Below are positions 44,130-56,315 of a DNA stretch of 64,000 bases, in pieces; positions within the stretch are counted from its first letter, which is position 1; the number at the start of each line of letters is the position of its first letter. The notes below the pieces were generated by a model. That model did not search any database. It was given only the letters and a program-made list of their open reading frames with translations, and had not been told where the DNA came from. The DNA lies in NCBI GenBank assembly GCA_019054805.1, contig JAHQIY010000001.1:7702501-7766500 (forward strand), in the 5' to 3' direction. Source of the stretch: Brachionus manjavacas (lineage: Eukaryota > Rotifera > Eurotatoria > Ploima > Brachionidae). The position numbers and the translations under genes are program-made.

Positions 44130-45326
44130 TTATTTCTTTACTATGACTTGTAAATGTGTAAATGATTTGAAATGTTTTAGCGATTTTAATTCTACGAGAT
44201 GATTTATGTTAGATAGACCGTCTTGTTTTTGACGGCTCAAAGCATTACTGAGGTAAGAAAATCTGGAATTACTTGCTTTGGACGAACCATGAGGTAACAT
44301 CATAAAACTAGCTTTTTCTCCTAGATCAGGTCTTAAAATACAAAGTTTTTCGTTGAACATTCTAATCTGAAAGTCATCGTCTTCAGCACCCCATCCAAAA
44401 TACTCATTTGAAAATCCATTTACTTTGACCAAATGATCCAGTCTAAGGCTCAAAACACCACCAGTTAAAAATTGATTGTATATTCGCTCATGATTCATTT
44501 TAAGATTAAAAACTTTTCTTGACAAGTGCCATGGCATTTTACGGCATCGATAATCTCCCCTTTCTCCCAGCTCATTTCCGCCAGCAGATGGGACCAAATC
44601 AACATCGTGTATCACTATGCAATCCGCATTTTCTTTGCTATCAATTAAATATTTTACTGCCGTATTGATCAGTCTACCTTTATTGAATTTAGAACCCATG
44701 TCGATTTGTTCAACGACTAAAATTCTATAGCTAAATGAATATTGATAGCTTTGAAGATATGAATGCAAGTTAATTAAAAAAAGCTTTAGATTGTCGTAAC
44801 GAGAACGACTAAAAGGGACTACAAAAACCACGTGATCTAAATCGTCCAATGTACACTCTTTTTCTGGGTGTAATATCGGCTTCCAAAGTCCACCTAATTG
44901 CAGATTATTGAGCATATCAAGCTGACCATTATCATCAAAAGGGTCGAATACGATCGATTTATTTAAAAATGGAATATAAGATTCATTTTTTTTGTTTAAA
45001 AGTGAATTTTGAACTTTTTTATTAAAATCCAAGTTCATAGAAGAAGCCGAACATTTTTTGTTTTTATTTACAAATTCATTGCTGATTTTGGACCCCAGAT
45101 CCCGGATTATATAATCACATGACACATCTATTCGATATATATCCATTATATTAAAATTCAATTGGATTTCTTTAGATGATTTCTTGTTTGTTGACACAGC
45201 TTGGCATTTTTCGATTGATTGAGAGGGATTTTGAGTGAACGAGGAAAATATATAGCTGTAAATGACCCAAAAATTTATGAGTGTCAGACCTAATGAAAAC
45301 CAAAATATTAATTTAAATCTTCCCAT
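44130..45326 (-). CDS. B4GALT: Beta-1,4-galactosyltransferase family protein
   Basis: Intronless, 398 residues, a Golgi type II membrane glycosyltransferase by architecture. There is a short cytosolic start (MGRFK), a membrane anchor at about residues 5-28 (LIFWFSLGLTLINFWVIYSY), a stem, and a catalytic domain from about 145. Family motifs: VVFVVPFSRSRYDNL; KFNKGRLINTA in place of FNRA; the metal-binding HDVDLVP (about 240); the acceptor-site loop YFGWGAEDDDFQIRM (about 313, usually WGWGGEDDD); and the C-terminal DGLSNINHLVEL, which favours the B4GALT1-6 group over B4GALT7. It would transfer Gal or GalNAc from a UDP-sugar; which one is not clear, and the Ala in GWGAED is atypical. Start ATG 45326, 9 bp after a T-rich AG. 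Confidence 0.9.
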   Translation of the reverse strand: MGRFKLIFWFSLGLTLINFWVIYSYIFSSFTQNPSQSIEKCQAVSTNKKSSKEIQLNFNIMDIYRIDVSCDYIIRDLGSKISNEFVNKNKKCSASSMNLDFNKKVQNSLLNKKNESYIPFLNKSIVFDPFDDNGQLDMLNNLQLGGLWKPILHPEKECTLDDLDHVVFVVPFSRSRYDNLKLFLINLHSYLQSYQYSFSYRILVVEQIDMGSKFNKGRLINTAVKYLIDSKENADCIVIHDVDLVPSAGGNELGERGDYRCRKMPWHLSRKVFNLKMNHERIYNQFLTGGVLSLRLDHLVKVNGFSNEYFGWGAEDDDFQIRMFNEKLCILRPDLGEKASFMMLPHGSSKASNSRFSYLSNALSRQKQDGLSNINHLVELKSLKHFKSFTHLQVIVKK

Positions 45327-46816
45327 TTTACTTCTCTACGAAATAAAATAATCATTGGGTCCAAAATTTGATTCAATTTTTGACAAAATAAATTTAAATT
45401 CAACTAAATTACTTGTTTTAATATTTTTTTTCTAAAGTTATGAAAATTAAAAAATAACTGAACAAAGTTAACGAAAAAATGGAAAATAAATATTTTCAAT
45501 TGTCTTCAGAAATCAAAAAAGTAAAAATTCAGACTAACGCTTTTAAAAAGATGCTTTTTGCTGATCACACTAAATGAAAAATTAAAGAAAAAACGTAAAG
45601 GAATTAAATAATTTCTGTAGATTTTAACGAATTTATAATTTTTTTTAAAAATCAATAAATGAATTTAGATAGAAAATACTTTTTATTTTGAACAGTTTCG
45701 CTTACTTTTATTGAAACGCATTTTTTGTAATATTTACTTTTTACATATGGTTTTATTTTTTATACTTTTTTAACAAGCTACTAATCCATAGAAATAAATT
45801 CTGATTATTATCAGGTATAAATAAATCGAAATTTAAAACTCAAAATTCAAACAGAAAGAATCGCAAAAGATGGATATTTTAGATGCATAATTTCTTTTTA
45901 ATTAAAATTAAAATTTAATTAGTTCTGAAAAAAAATAATTGGAAAAAAATGACATTAAAAAACAATTTTTTTGGTAAATTTTGGAAAATAGTCAATTTTT
46001 TTATTTAAATTCAAAAAGCGAAATTAACAAAAATACTTCAAATTAGGAAAAACAAATTTATAGAGAAACTAATTAAAATAAAAAAATCGATTGAAAATCC
46101 ATCTTATTTACAATTTTGAAGATTTTTATTATCAGATTTTCAATTAACTAGTGGTGTTAGATGAAATTTTTTCATTCCAAAATTTATCACTAATAATTTA
46201 GTTTTGATTGATAAAAATTATGATATTCAACACTTTTTGATTTTCATTTTATTCATTAATTTAACGCAAATTAGTGTGTTTATAAAAAAATATTTTTGTA
46301 TTTATTGGATAAATATTTTATTTACAAGAAAATTTGAAACGAGTTTAAAATTTTGTCTATATAAAGTTTAAAATTAAAAAAAATTCATTTAAATAACGAT
46401 AATTAAACTGATAAAATCTAATAAAAAATCATTTTTACGAAAATTTACATAAAATTACCGTTTACCATAATGTTGAATTAATGGTGTTTTTATGGTTCTT
46501 TTTTTGTATATTTGTTCAGTTTATTATTGAGTGTTTAAAAAAGGCTAAACCACAATCAATTAATCGAAGAACTAAACGAATTTGAATCAATTCCTCAGAT
46601 TGAAACAAAGTTTAAATCATAGGAACATGTTCCAAGAAGAAGCATTTTGTCTAATTTACTCGCAATTTACTCCTATTTATTTCGTTTTTTTATAAAATAG
46701 TTAGGCTGAAAAGAAGGGTAGTGCCCATTCTTCACAGTCTGAGGGTTACCCTCAAACTATTTAAATATTAATAATAATATTAAATGTTTAAAACAAACTA
46801 GACCTTTTATTTATTG
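45327..46816. other. Intergenic stretch, no gene seen
   Basis: About 1.5 kb of AT-rich DNA between the galactosyltransferase 5' end and the MITE. No coding sequence recognised. Confidence 0.5.
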
Positions 46817-46824
46817 CTCAATCT

Positions 46825-47116
46825 GGCTTTGTGAAGTTCATTTCAATTCATTCAAATTCTAATAACTTTTGAACGGAAAGTGACAAAATTTTTCTTTAAA
46901 ATGTTACATATTGTTGCAATTTTGTTACACCTTTAGAAATGGATCTGCAAAAGCGATGCAGAATGTTGCAAAGTTACAGAATTATTGCAGACCATTATTT
47001 TTAGGTGCTACAAAATTGTTACAAATGTAGCCTTTTGCAGAATAATTTTATCACTTCCCGTTCAAAAGAGTTAGCATGAATTGAAATGAGTGAATTGAAA
47101 TCAACTTCACAAAGCC
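46825..47116. mobile_element. 292-bp MITE with 8-bp target duplication
   Basis: Perfect ends: GGCTTTGTGAAGTT on the left and its reverse complement on the right. The terminal inverted repeat continues as (C/G)ATTTCAATTCA, about 25 of 26 bp. It is flanked by the 8-bp duplication CTCAATCT at 46817-46824 and 47117-47124. Beyond the ends the two halves stay imperfectly complementary (GTTACA...TTTTGTTACAC against GCTACATTTG...TTTTGTAGCAC), so the element folds over most of its length. No coding capacity. The 8-bp duplication would suit a hAT-type transposase, but the GGCTTTG ends are not typical, so the superfamily is open. Confidence 0.85.
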
Positions 47117-47302
47117 CTCAATCTTTAAACCAAGACCTGGTTATTATTATTGTTATTACTATTTTGTTCTAAATGATTAAATTGAAATTTTTTTAAAAAA
47201 TTTGAAGTTTTATTCTAAAAGTTGATTGAATGAGATCTGGATTTACAAAATTAATTTTCTTAAAGTAAAAATTTCAATTTTAAATTAAATTTGGTTTAAA
47301 AG

Positions 47303-50300
47303 CTAAAGCTTTTTAGCACTAAGGACTCTTTTAATCAATAAAGGCCGACTATTCGCAGTCGCAAGGCTATTTCTATAAAAAAGCTTTGGTCCAAGGTTTT
47401 TCTGCATACTTTCGCTTTCCTGAGTGTTTTGATTTTTTTTTGTGCTCTGATCAATGTGCCCTTTTAATCCAGTGTCCAAATTTTTTGATTCTAAAGCTTG
47501 AATTTGGTTGAAATTAAATGCAAGTTTCAATTGAAAATCATAATTTCGTTGTAAAAAATCTGATTTTTGAATCGGTTTATTATTTAAAAGTTTAAATGAT
47601 TGAGGCGCCTTTTTGTCAACTGGTTCCTCGTCATCACTTATGCTATCCGACAACGAAAGAGTCTCTATATCCTGATAGAGTGCTCGAATAGTTTCGTTTT
47701 CTTTCTTAATTTTTGTTATTACTTCAGGCTTTAAATTTGTTCTTGGATTTAGCTTTTGTTTGGTTGCACTATTCCGCTCATTTTGTCGCATAAATGTTTT
47801 TACAAACGGAATTTTTCCATTTATATCCATTGCTGTTTTTCGCTTTGATGAATCAATTCTTTCCCTCTTGTCGAGGCTTGTTTTCGAAATTCTTTCTAAA
47901 TTATTTCTAACTAAATGTTTCTCTCTATAAACTCTGTAATATAATTTTTCCAAAGTTGAATGCTTATTATCTTCCTATTGAAAAATTGAATTAATAGAAA
48001 TTTTAATTTAAATTTTTTTTTGTTCAATTTTTAACAACTTACAAAATTCTGTATTTCTTTTGACACTAATGATTCAAATTCTTTAGTCCAACCAAGTTTT
48101 TCAACAAATTCATCAATAATATCGAGCAAATCTCCTAGCATTTGAAGATCTTTTCGTTTGTCGAGTTTTTTCGCTCGTCTGAAAGGTCCAACCGATTCTC
48201 GGTTCATTAGTAACCTTGGAGCATTGAAGTGCGAACCGCGGATAATGTTGGCAAAAGGCTCAACTTCAAGAGAAGTGCCCATTACTATTATACAATCAGC
48301 TGTTTGAAAATCATTTTCGTGATGGTCATAAAAATTGTCCGGTAATTTATCCCCAAAAAATACAACATCCTAAATAATTAATCTAGAATTAAATGTTAAA
48401 TTATTTATCCTAAATGATAATTACTTACAGGTTTTATAACCCCTGTGCAACTGCCATATTTGCAATGAGGAATTTTATCTCTTAAAACTTCATTCTTAAA
48501 ATCAAAAATTTTTTAAGTCTTTATCTAAGTCTTTAAGTTTAATTATCTTTCTTTGATCCTTTTTTTTAATATTTTAATTCCCATGAACAGATTTGAGTAA
48601 AAATAAATTTAGAAATTGTTTCGAAAAAATCAAATAGTTCTCGATGTGTTATTTTTTTTAGGTAACTCTGACCACTTAAATTTTTGATTAAAAACGAACC
48701 CTGTAATGTTAAGTAATTAATTTAAAATTGAATTTTTTTGGAATAAAATTTTGTTTTTCGAGAATTTAGAATTAAAATGTCATTTAAACATACCATTTTT
48801 TTTTTATAAATCTGCTTTAAAAATTTTGAATTTATTTTCTAAAATTTATATTTAAAATTATTATTTACTTGTATAACTTTACCAAGCATACCCCCATTCA
48901 GATTTTAAAATTAACTTAAAAAAGTTTAATTTACTTTTAGTATTTTTAACAACAGTACTGATTTTTTTTCTGATTTTTTACGCATATTTTAGTCTAATTT
49001 ACTAAAATTTATCAAATTTTAAGCGATTTTACTTTTATATCTAGAAATTTCCGTAAATTTTCACAAAACCAAAAAAGAATTTTTACTATTTAATGGTAAA
49101 GACATAGACGTGCGGCTTTTTTATGCTTTTAATTTTTATCAAGATTTATGGAAGACTTAAAAGGATATTCGATGAGTTTCCGCATTTAGAAAGCCCAAGG
49201 AAAACAATTTTTGAAAACCAAAGCCTTAACATAGAGTTCTTGTGTAAATTAAATAAAATTTTTAGGCAACAACTATTACCGATTTTCGATGCACTTTTTT
49301 TTTTTTAATTTCTCAAAATATTATGAGTCTATTTTTATTTATGTCAATTAAAATTCTAAACAAAATTCTAGCAATTAAGTCAAACATCTTAAATAAAAAG
49401 TACACCTAAATTAAAAAATTTGAGGTAAATATGAATAATGTTTGTATAAAAATTTATCGAATATTTGTAATTGTTACCTTACCATTTTTTCTTTTTTTCT
49501 TGTATTTTTTAGTTCCCAGACCTTTTGAACATTTTTACAGCGAAAATTTTTTCGCTATTTGTACTTTTAAATTTTTGGCGAATTTTAAAACAATTTTTTC
49601 GAAAAAAAATATCACGAACACCATAAAGGAAAATTACATAAAGTACAAATTTCTTACTTTATATTTAGTTTTCTATTCATATAAATTGATGCGTGAACCT
49701 GTATAAAATACCTTATAAGAAATTTCCAGATTTATATCAAAATTTTTTAAAATGAACTATTTTAACTGTAAATTTACTTTCACATAAAGTCCAGAGTAAG
49801 GTGTCTTGCAATTGATGCATTTCGCACTTCTAAATGATCCATGTGCTTCAATTATTTTTTTTGGATCAATTCCGGCCAAAGATTCGAGTCCATCTATATT
49901 CTGAGTATACAGTCTTTAAAAAAATTTAAAAATTTTCAAGCTAAAAAAAAAAAACTAATTACCTATAAAGAAGTTTCTTTTCTTGTAACAATTTAACAAA
50001 ATAGTGTATTTTATTCGGCCTATATTTTTCAATATTTGGAATAAGAGCTTTGGCTAAAGTGAAAAAAGGTTTCGGATTTTTCCTAAAATATGATACTTCG
50101 AAAATAGCTTCGGGATAAGGTATGTCGAATTGGTTTAAATTATTATATAAACCAGAGCCTGGTGATCTAAAGTCAGGTATGCCTGATGGAGTGGAAATTC
50201 CGGCTCCCGCCATTACGACAATTTTTTTTATTTTTCGTCTTAGAATGTCAGCTACCAAATCATCGATGGTATATGAATCACTAAAACCGATTTTTATAGG

Positions 50301-50306
50301 TTCCAT
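47303..50306 (-). CDS. SIRT3-like: Class I sirtuin (SIRT3/SIRT2 type) with long C-terminal extension
   Basis: NAD-dependent protein deacylase. Exons 50306-49963, 49913-49778, 48494-48429, 48369-48043 and 47974-47303 give 514 residues with phases closing. Catalytic core 1-291: [29 protein letters not shown]-type [21 protein letters not shown], catalytic His139 in [36 protein letters not shown]. The zinc site is Cys147/150 and Cys171/176, the second pair CX4C instead of the usual CX2C. GSGLY and QNIDGLE fit SIRT3 more than SIRT2, yet no mitochondrial presequence is visible, since the core begins almost at once. Residues 292-514 are a basic, Ser/Lys/Asn-rich extension without recognised domains. 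Intron 2 is 1283 bp; the others are about 50-70 bp. Confidence 0.92.
48495..49777 (-). other. Large sirtuin intron
   Basis: A 1283-bp intron between exons 2 and 3. A 61-codon plus-strand open stretch at 49123-49308 has no family resemblance and is not called a gene. No mobile element recognised. Confidence 0.6.
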
Positions 50307-51752
50307 AAGTGTAAAGTCCTCGTTGCAATTTTTTATCCAAAATAATTAAAAAGTTCTAATTTAAGATTATGATTTAAAATTTAAAATAATAAAATATTAT
50401 TTAGAGAAAGGTTTATTCTGTATATTTTTTGACTGGTGTTATAGTTACCGTATGCATATCATTTAAAAATTCAAATATTAAAATTTTATAATTAAATTCT
50501 ATTGTGATTAATTAGAAAAAGAAAAAAAATAGGCCTTGAAACAAAAAAAATTCAGTTTATTTTTAATTTTGATTGAACTTATATATTTTAAATTATCTTG
50601 CTCTAATGATGGCATCTTAAAAGATTTATTTGAGCGTAAAATCAAAAAGAAACCAAAAATTGTTTGTCCCAAATTTGACTGAATACTTTAAAAAATATGT
50701 GTAAATTTAATTAGACATGTTTAAAGTCTAATTACTTTTTTAAATTACAAGCCTTTGATAAAATACGTATAAATATTTTGGCAAAAAATTTTAAAGTATT
50801 TAACATTCAACTGTCAATATTTTTTGTTTCTAATTCTATATTTATTTAATAGAATCCATAAAATAGATTTGAACAAGTTTTATGCAAATAATTTGAGAAA
50901 ACATTTTTTCAAGATTTTTTTTAAACACACCTAGATAACTTATTTTAAAGTAATATTTGGAATTATTAAAAATTATAAAGTTTAAAAGGGATTTACAATT
51001 TAAATGACCAAACTAAAGACCTTCACTGTATACTGTTTTTTTAAACCTTTTATTTGATTTTTAACTATTTCAAAAAGTATCTGGTATCCAAATACTTTGC
51101 ATATCAGTTACGAGTATTCGATTACTATTGCAATTTTCATCTAAAAGATGCAGTCCTACACAGGTCATTTTTTGTTTACCTAAAGACTATAAAAAAATCA
51201 ACATTTACCTTTGTAGAAATAATATAAAATTAGTCTCATGCATATATTTGTCATTTTTTTTTATGATTTGAATATTTTAAACCTAAAATAACAACTGAAC
51301 TCAAATTTGAATTAAATTAATAACCCAATTGTTTTTTCGAATATATCATGTCACATATTTACCATTGATGACCAAAGTCGGCTATTGACTTTTAAATATT
51401 TATTTTCATAAAACTTTTATTTGACACTTAGTTTTTTTTTTAGAAAGGCCAACTTTAAAACAACTACTTGAATTCTACGGGTTTTTGACACAATTTATTC
51501 AAACGATTAAGTGAATCTTTGAATGCGCCAGATTTGAAGCTTCGAAAGGCTTGATTTAAAAAAATTAGGATATTGGCAAACAAGAAGTGGTCGAAATCCT
51601 TAAAGATACATCTAAACCGACGGATAATAAAACATTTTCTAAGCTTAAATGTAAATTTGAACAAGAGAAATATTTAAATTACTAGGTATTTATATTTTTG
51701 TTATATTTCAAGGAAAACATTATTTTAGAGCGTTTTTGTTTATTAGACTATA
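50307..51752. other. Intergenic stretch between divergent sirtuin and tetraspanin
   Basis: No intact gene. Around 51443-51660 the plus strand has a protein-like but interrupted stretch (LLEFYGFLTQFIQTIK, VVEILKDTSKPTDNKTFSKL) that could be a dead gene fragment. I do not recognise it. Confidence 0.4.
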
Positions 51753-54700
51753 ATGTACGAATACACATTCAATAGAGCCAACTGTACCCTAAGCTCAATC
51801 ACAATATTTGCTTTGGTAAGTTGCCATTTTTATCAAATGTTAATATTCAGCTACAATCTTACAAAGTTAAGACGTAAATTTTAGCTAAACAGCATACAGA
51901 AAAATTTGCAAAGAATAAAAATTATTTTTAAATTAAAATCTAAATGTTTTTTTTTGAATGTGATTAAATTTTTGTTTTTAAGAAATCAGCATGCATTTAA
52001 ATTTCTTAGCTTTCATTATTATTTTTTTAAATACTTACAATTTATCAAAATTATACACTTTTCATGTATTAAAAATGTTAAAAATTGTAATCAAATTATC
52101 TAGTTTTCGCCATTAATCTTTAATTCTCATGGCCTATTTAAATGTGAGAATAGCTTTAATACTAATTATAATAGTTGAATTTTTTCTTTAATTTAAAGAT
52201 ATTTTGAAATATCAGGTTTTAAGTTGAAGTTCTAATGATCAGCAAAAAAAAGCCTCTCATAGTAATAACATTAATTATTAATTATTTTTGAAAGAATTTA
52301 TCTCTAGAACACAAATTTAAGGATCTTCAATGATTTTCTTTTTTCTCTGGTCAATATAAAATTTTCTGTTAGTAAAATTTCATTTAAAACTCCCTTAACT
52401 ATTTGACCATTCGATTAGTCTGGCTCAAAATAATAGTTTACTAAAATTTTTTTCAATTTTTAACTACGTTTCTCATAGATAAGATTCAGCATTATTCTTT
52501 TTTAAATCCTTTTTTTTTTTTTAAATGAAAAATTAAAAAAATTAAATGGCAGTTGTTAAGTTTTTTTTTAATTCTTATATAAAATAATAAATTTAAAAAT
52601 AATCTTATTATTAATATACTTTATACTTTTAAAATATAAAAATTGAATAAGGTTAAAAAAAAATGCCATTAAAATTAATTATTCGTAGCTTAAAAAATCT
52701 TTTAAATTATCAAAATTACGAACTGCGAGATTTTTTCGAATAAGAGTCTTTTTTAAAAGAAATGTAAAACAATTCAATGTTTAAGAAAAAAATTAAGTTC
52801 ATTTATTAATTAGATAAATTTCAAGATTTTACGACTTAAATTACTCTTTTTAATTTTTTTTTATTTCAAGGCTTTGAGTTCTAATAAAAAATGACTCTTA
52901 AAAAATAAAATTTTCTGAATATTCTTCCTTTAATAAGAGTAATTTTTTGACTTGTTTATCAAATTTTTGTTTTATTTAAACTTTCTTGTCATATAAAATA
53001 AATTAATTGTTAAGGAAAATTAATGTTATACAGAATCTCATTTAGGCTTTAAAAAAATTTTATTTTTTTTATGAAAAAAAAGTCGAAGTTTAATTTTCAA
53101 CTCTCTTTTCCCGGTAAATATTTTTTTTGCTTGAATACTCTTATCTACAGTTATTAAACTGAACATTTTTATGTGGTATAGAGAAACAAACCATGCAAAT
53201 TTACATTAATATTGGATTGAAAGTTTTCAAATTAACTAAAAAATTATTTTTTTCTTAATATTAAATTGTTTATATTAAACTAAATGGTTTATATAAAACT
53301 TTAACATTTATTTTAAAAAATATATATACAAGAAAAACTTTCATAATGCTGTGCGAATTTAGAAAGTTTTAGATATTTGGCATTCGAAATTCGATATATA
53401 ATATTATATTCGATATAGTCAAACAAGTTTGTTTGCATTTTTCATGAATTTACCTTAAAATTTCTATCGTAGATGCTGCTTTGCTAAAATAATCTGAAAT
53501 TTCTTTCAGTTTCGAACAAATCTAATTTCATTATTTAAGAGCTCTTGTTTATGAAACCGCATTTTTTTTAGATTAAACTTTAGCTGCTGCTTTAAAATCA
53601 AAGTCCTGAGATATTCAAAAAACAAGTTTAATACCAGACCTATTCTTGAATCATTTTTAATATAATTAGCTAAAATGCACGTAATTGAAGCATATAAATA
53701 AAATTTCAATAACGAGAGAAAGGGTGTTTTTGATTTTAGTTAGTTGTAGAGGAAGCAGAGGAGGCATAGAATAGGAACTAGAGCTGGGCGCAAGGGAAGA
53801 CCTCGTGGAAGTTGATATTTTGTTTATAAATTAATTTTGAAAAGTTTTCACTTAAAATTTCTTAGTATCGATTTAATTAAAAAATATTTAGTTATTAATT
53901 TCGAATACGATTTGAAATAATTTACCATTATGTTTATTTATATTCAAAAAGATCGGACTATTTCTATATATTATAGTTAGAATTCACTTTAAAATAAAAA
54001 TTTTAAATGCATTCAAACAATTCTTAAGCAATTTTTGGTAGTTTGTTTAATTTTTAATAATTAGGTGATTCAAAAAAAAAGCTAAAAACTTTTAATAAAT
54101 AAATAAATAGATAGAAAGCTTTATTTACTGTAAAAACAGAAACTAAGTTAATTTTCAACATAGATTTCGAGTCTTGGACTTTTTTTGACGCATATTCTTT
54201 TGATAACAACGAATTCTCAATTCATAGCGTTCAATGAGTTTTCTTCTACCGGAAAATCGCCTGCGATCTTTTTCTACATTTCAATTATACTTACAATATT
54301 GTACTTTTTTATGTTCTTTGTCTCGTTATTTGGCACTTGGTCGACTAATGACATTTTAAATCAATGGAATCACAGAGTCAAATTTATTTCATATACAGTA
54401 TACATTTTTACTTTAAATAAAATTAATTAAATGGAGACTAAATCATTTTATGATAAAAGTTTTTTGCCGCATTTGGAATTATGGGTCTATTGCAAATTTC
54501 TTCAGGAATTACAACTGTGGTTTATATGAAAACAATGCCAGGCCCATTAAAGGAACACATGGCTGATAATTTAAGATCAAATTATACAGGAGGATTTGGC
54601 ATGGGATATTTAGAAAGACAATTTGACAGATCTGTTGACTGGGTTCAAATAAATGTAAATATTTTTTCAAAATTTTTTAGTTTTTTATTTTAATAAATTT

Positions 54701-55135
54701 TTTAAGTACCAATGTTGCGGAGTGGTTTCTTACGAGGATTATCGAAATGGATTCTATTATAATTCTTTTAATAAGTACACAATAGTAAATATAGTTCCGA
54801 ATTCATGCTGCATGTTTAAAGAGGCTAATATGCCCTCAAAATGTCAAATGCAATCAATAAATATATTCAGAAAAGGATGCTATGACATTTTGATGTGGTG
54901 GATGGAATCATTCGGAATATTGATTTCTTGTTTATGTTTTATATTTGGAGTTATATACATCATTTTATCATTGGTTTTCATTAGAGTAATCAACCAAATA
55001 AAGTCCTTCAAAATCAAGGTCAGAGAAAAGAATTTGAGAAAAATGAAGAAACAAAAAATGAAAAATTTTGATGAAAGATTCAGTGAAGCCAACACTACCA
55101 ATGATAGTATATCTCTGGCTGAATCGAGAAATTAA
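51753..55135 (+). CDS. Tetraspanin
   Basis: Four-pass membrane protein that organises partner proteins into membrane microdomains (family knowledge). Exons 51753-51815, 54164-54397, 54460-54654 and 54707-55135 give 306 residues, all phase 0. Exon 1 is 21 codons and ends at a strong GTAAGT donor. It is joined on phase and because it completes TM1 (TLSSITIFAL + ISSLGLFLTHILL). TM2 is about PAIFFYISIILTILYFFMFF with the following GTWSTN; TM3 about FFAAFGIMGLLQISSGIT; TM4 about FGILISCLCFIFGVIYIIL. The large loop has the diagnostic YQCCG (167-169), PNSCC and a later Cys plus KGCYD. The tail is Lys-rich and ends with Ser/Asn. An acceptor-like AG at 51745-51746 precedes the ATG. The 2348-bp first intron is the weak link; the tetraspanin identity is secure from exons 2-4. 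Confidence 0.88.
51816..54163 (+). other. Large first intron of the tetraspanin gene (proposed)
   Basis: 2348 bp, very AT-rich. The only compositional outlier is a GC-richer patch at about 53745-53810 (GTTGTAGAGGAAGCAGAGG onward) of unknown origin. A 67-codon minus-strand frame at 53506-53709 has no resemblance and is not called. Confidence 0.55.
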
Positions 55136-55964
55136 TTTACATCTATAAGCTGTACAAATTATTAACTTGTTTTTTAAAAAAATAAATTTTAAAAAGTAAA
55201 TGAATTTATTTTAAAATATTCTTTTCCTTAAAAAAAAGTTGAGATGGATTTACGAGGATTAGAGTCTTTAAATTTATCACTCTCTTGGACTCACTTAATT
55301 AGTACTAATGCTTGGTGAAAGTTATATAAAGAATTAAATATGCTTAATCGTTTAAATTCCATTTTTTATTTTTCCTAAAAAGCATAACATAAACCAAAAA
55401 TTTCAAATTTAATTTTATTTTGGTTGTTTTTTATTAAGAAATCAAATATAAATTTATATGATTCAATTATTGAAAATATTTATTTTAACCCGGAAATTTG
55501 TTCAGGTTTAAAAAGTGCGAAATTTCCGATTGTGTGCTTACATTAGAAATTTTTTTGCAAATAATGACATGAACAAGCGCTAGATTCCGAATTGTCAGAA
55601 TCGATTTTAACTGCAATGAATTAACTACTCCATTCCACAACTCGTCGAAATCTTGCTAGCCGTCTAATATGGTCAAAACTGTTTGCATTGAACCTTTGTA
55701 ATATTGGATGTTGATTGGGAAGCTGTACACATGTAGAACTGTGTATCTTCGTGTGAATAATTGACTATTAGTTTTCTCAATTTGATCCAATTGTAACCTT
55801 ATATGATAAATAACTACTTTACAAATTAATTATCTACCTTTGAAACTAATTATATATATCTCCCACAAAAATAATTTATCCACTTATTTTTTTATCTCCT
55901 TTTTGTTAATAAAATTTTACACTTAAAAAAATAATTATGTCCTAACGAAAAATTAAAACATTCA
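55136..55964. other. Gap after tetraspanin
   Basis: Contains CGAAATTTCCGATTGTGT at about 55518-55535, nearly the same as CGAAATTTTCCGATTGTGT at about 24493-24511. Both lie near ends of the same foldback family. A weak minus-strand coding-like relic spans about 55590-55780. No gene called. Confidence 0.45.
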
Positions 55965-56315
55965 ATTGTCCATTCAAATTTTTCAATTCGATTGTTTCAA
56001 TTCAGAAAAATTTGAATAACTTTTTTACTAAAAGAGATAATTTAGTTCTGTAAAATGCTTAATTATAAGCAAATTTGCTTAATGCATCAAAATAAGTCTG
56101 CAAAATACTCTGCAATTTTCTGTATTTTGCACGTCTTTGAAAAGTATTCCAATCAAGCGTGCAATTACATTGCAGAGTTTTTGCAGACTTATTTTAATGC
56201 ATTAAGCAAAGTTGCTTAACCATTAAACATTTTACAGAACTAAATTTTTTAGTAAAAAAGTTATTCAAATTTTTCTGAATTGAAACGATCGAATTGAAAT
56301 GAACTTAAGAACCCC
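55965..56315. repeat. Foldback element related to the 46.8-kb MITE
   Basis: Imperfect inverted repeat of about 350 bp. The arms share GTTTCAATTCAGAAAAATTT, GAATAACTTTTTTACTAAAA, TTTAGTTCTGTAAAATG and AATAAGTCTGCAAAA. The right end GAATTGAAATGAACTTAAGAACCCC parallels the end of the 46.8-kb MITE (GAATTGAAATCAACTTCACAAAGCC), and both carry AATAACTTTT further in. The left terminus is less regular, and no target duplication is clear. Confidence 0.72.

Noticed and set aside
49123-49308. 61-codon plus-strand open frame inside the sirtuin intron
   Set aside because: No family resemblance and no splice context; ordinary for intron sequence.
51464-51664. Minus-strand 66-codon frame in the sirtuin-tetraspanin gap
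   Set aside because: The plus strand of the same region looks more protein-like, and neither frame is intact or recognisable.
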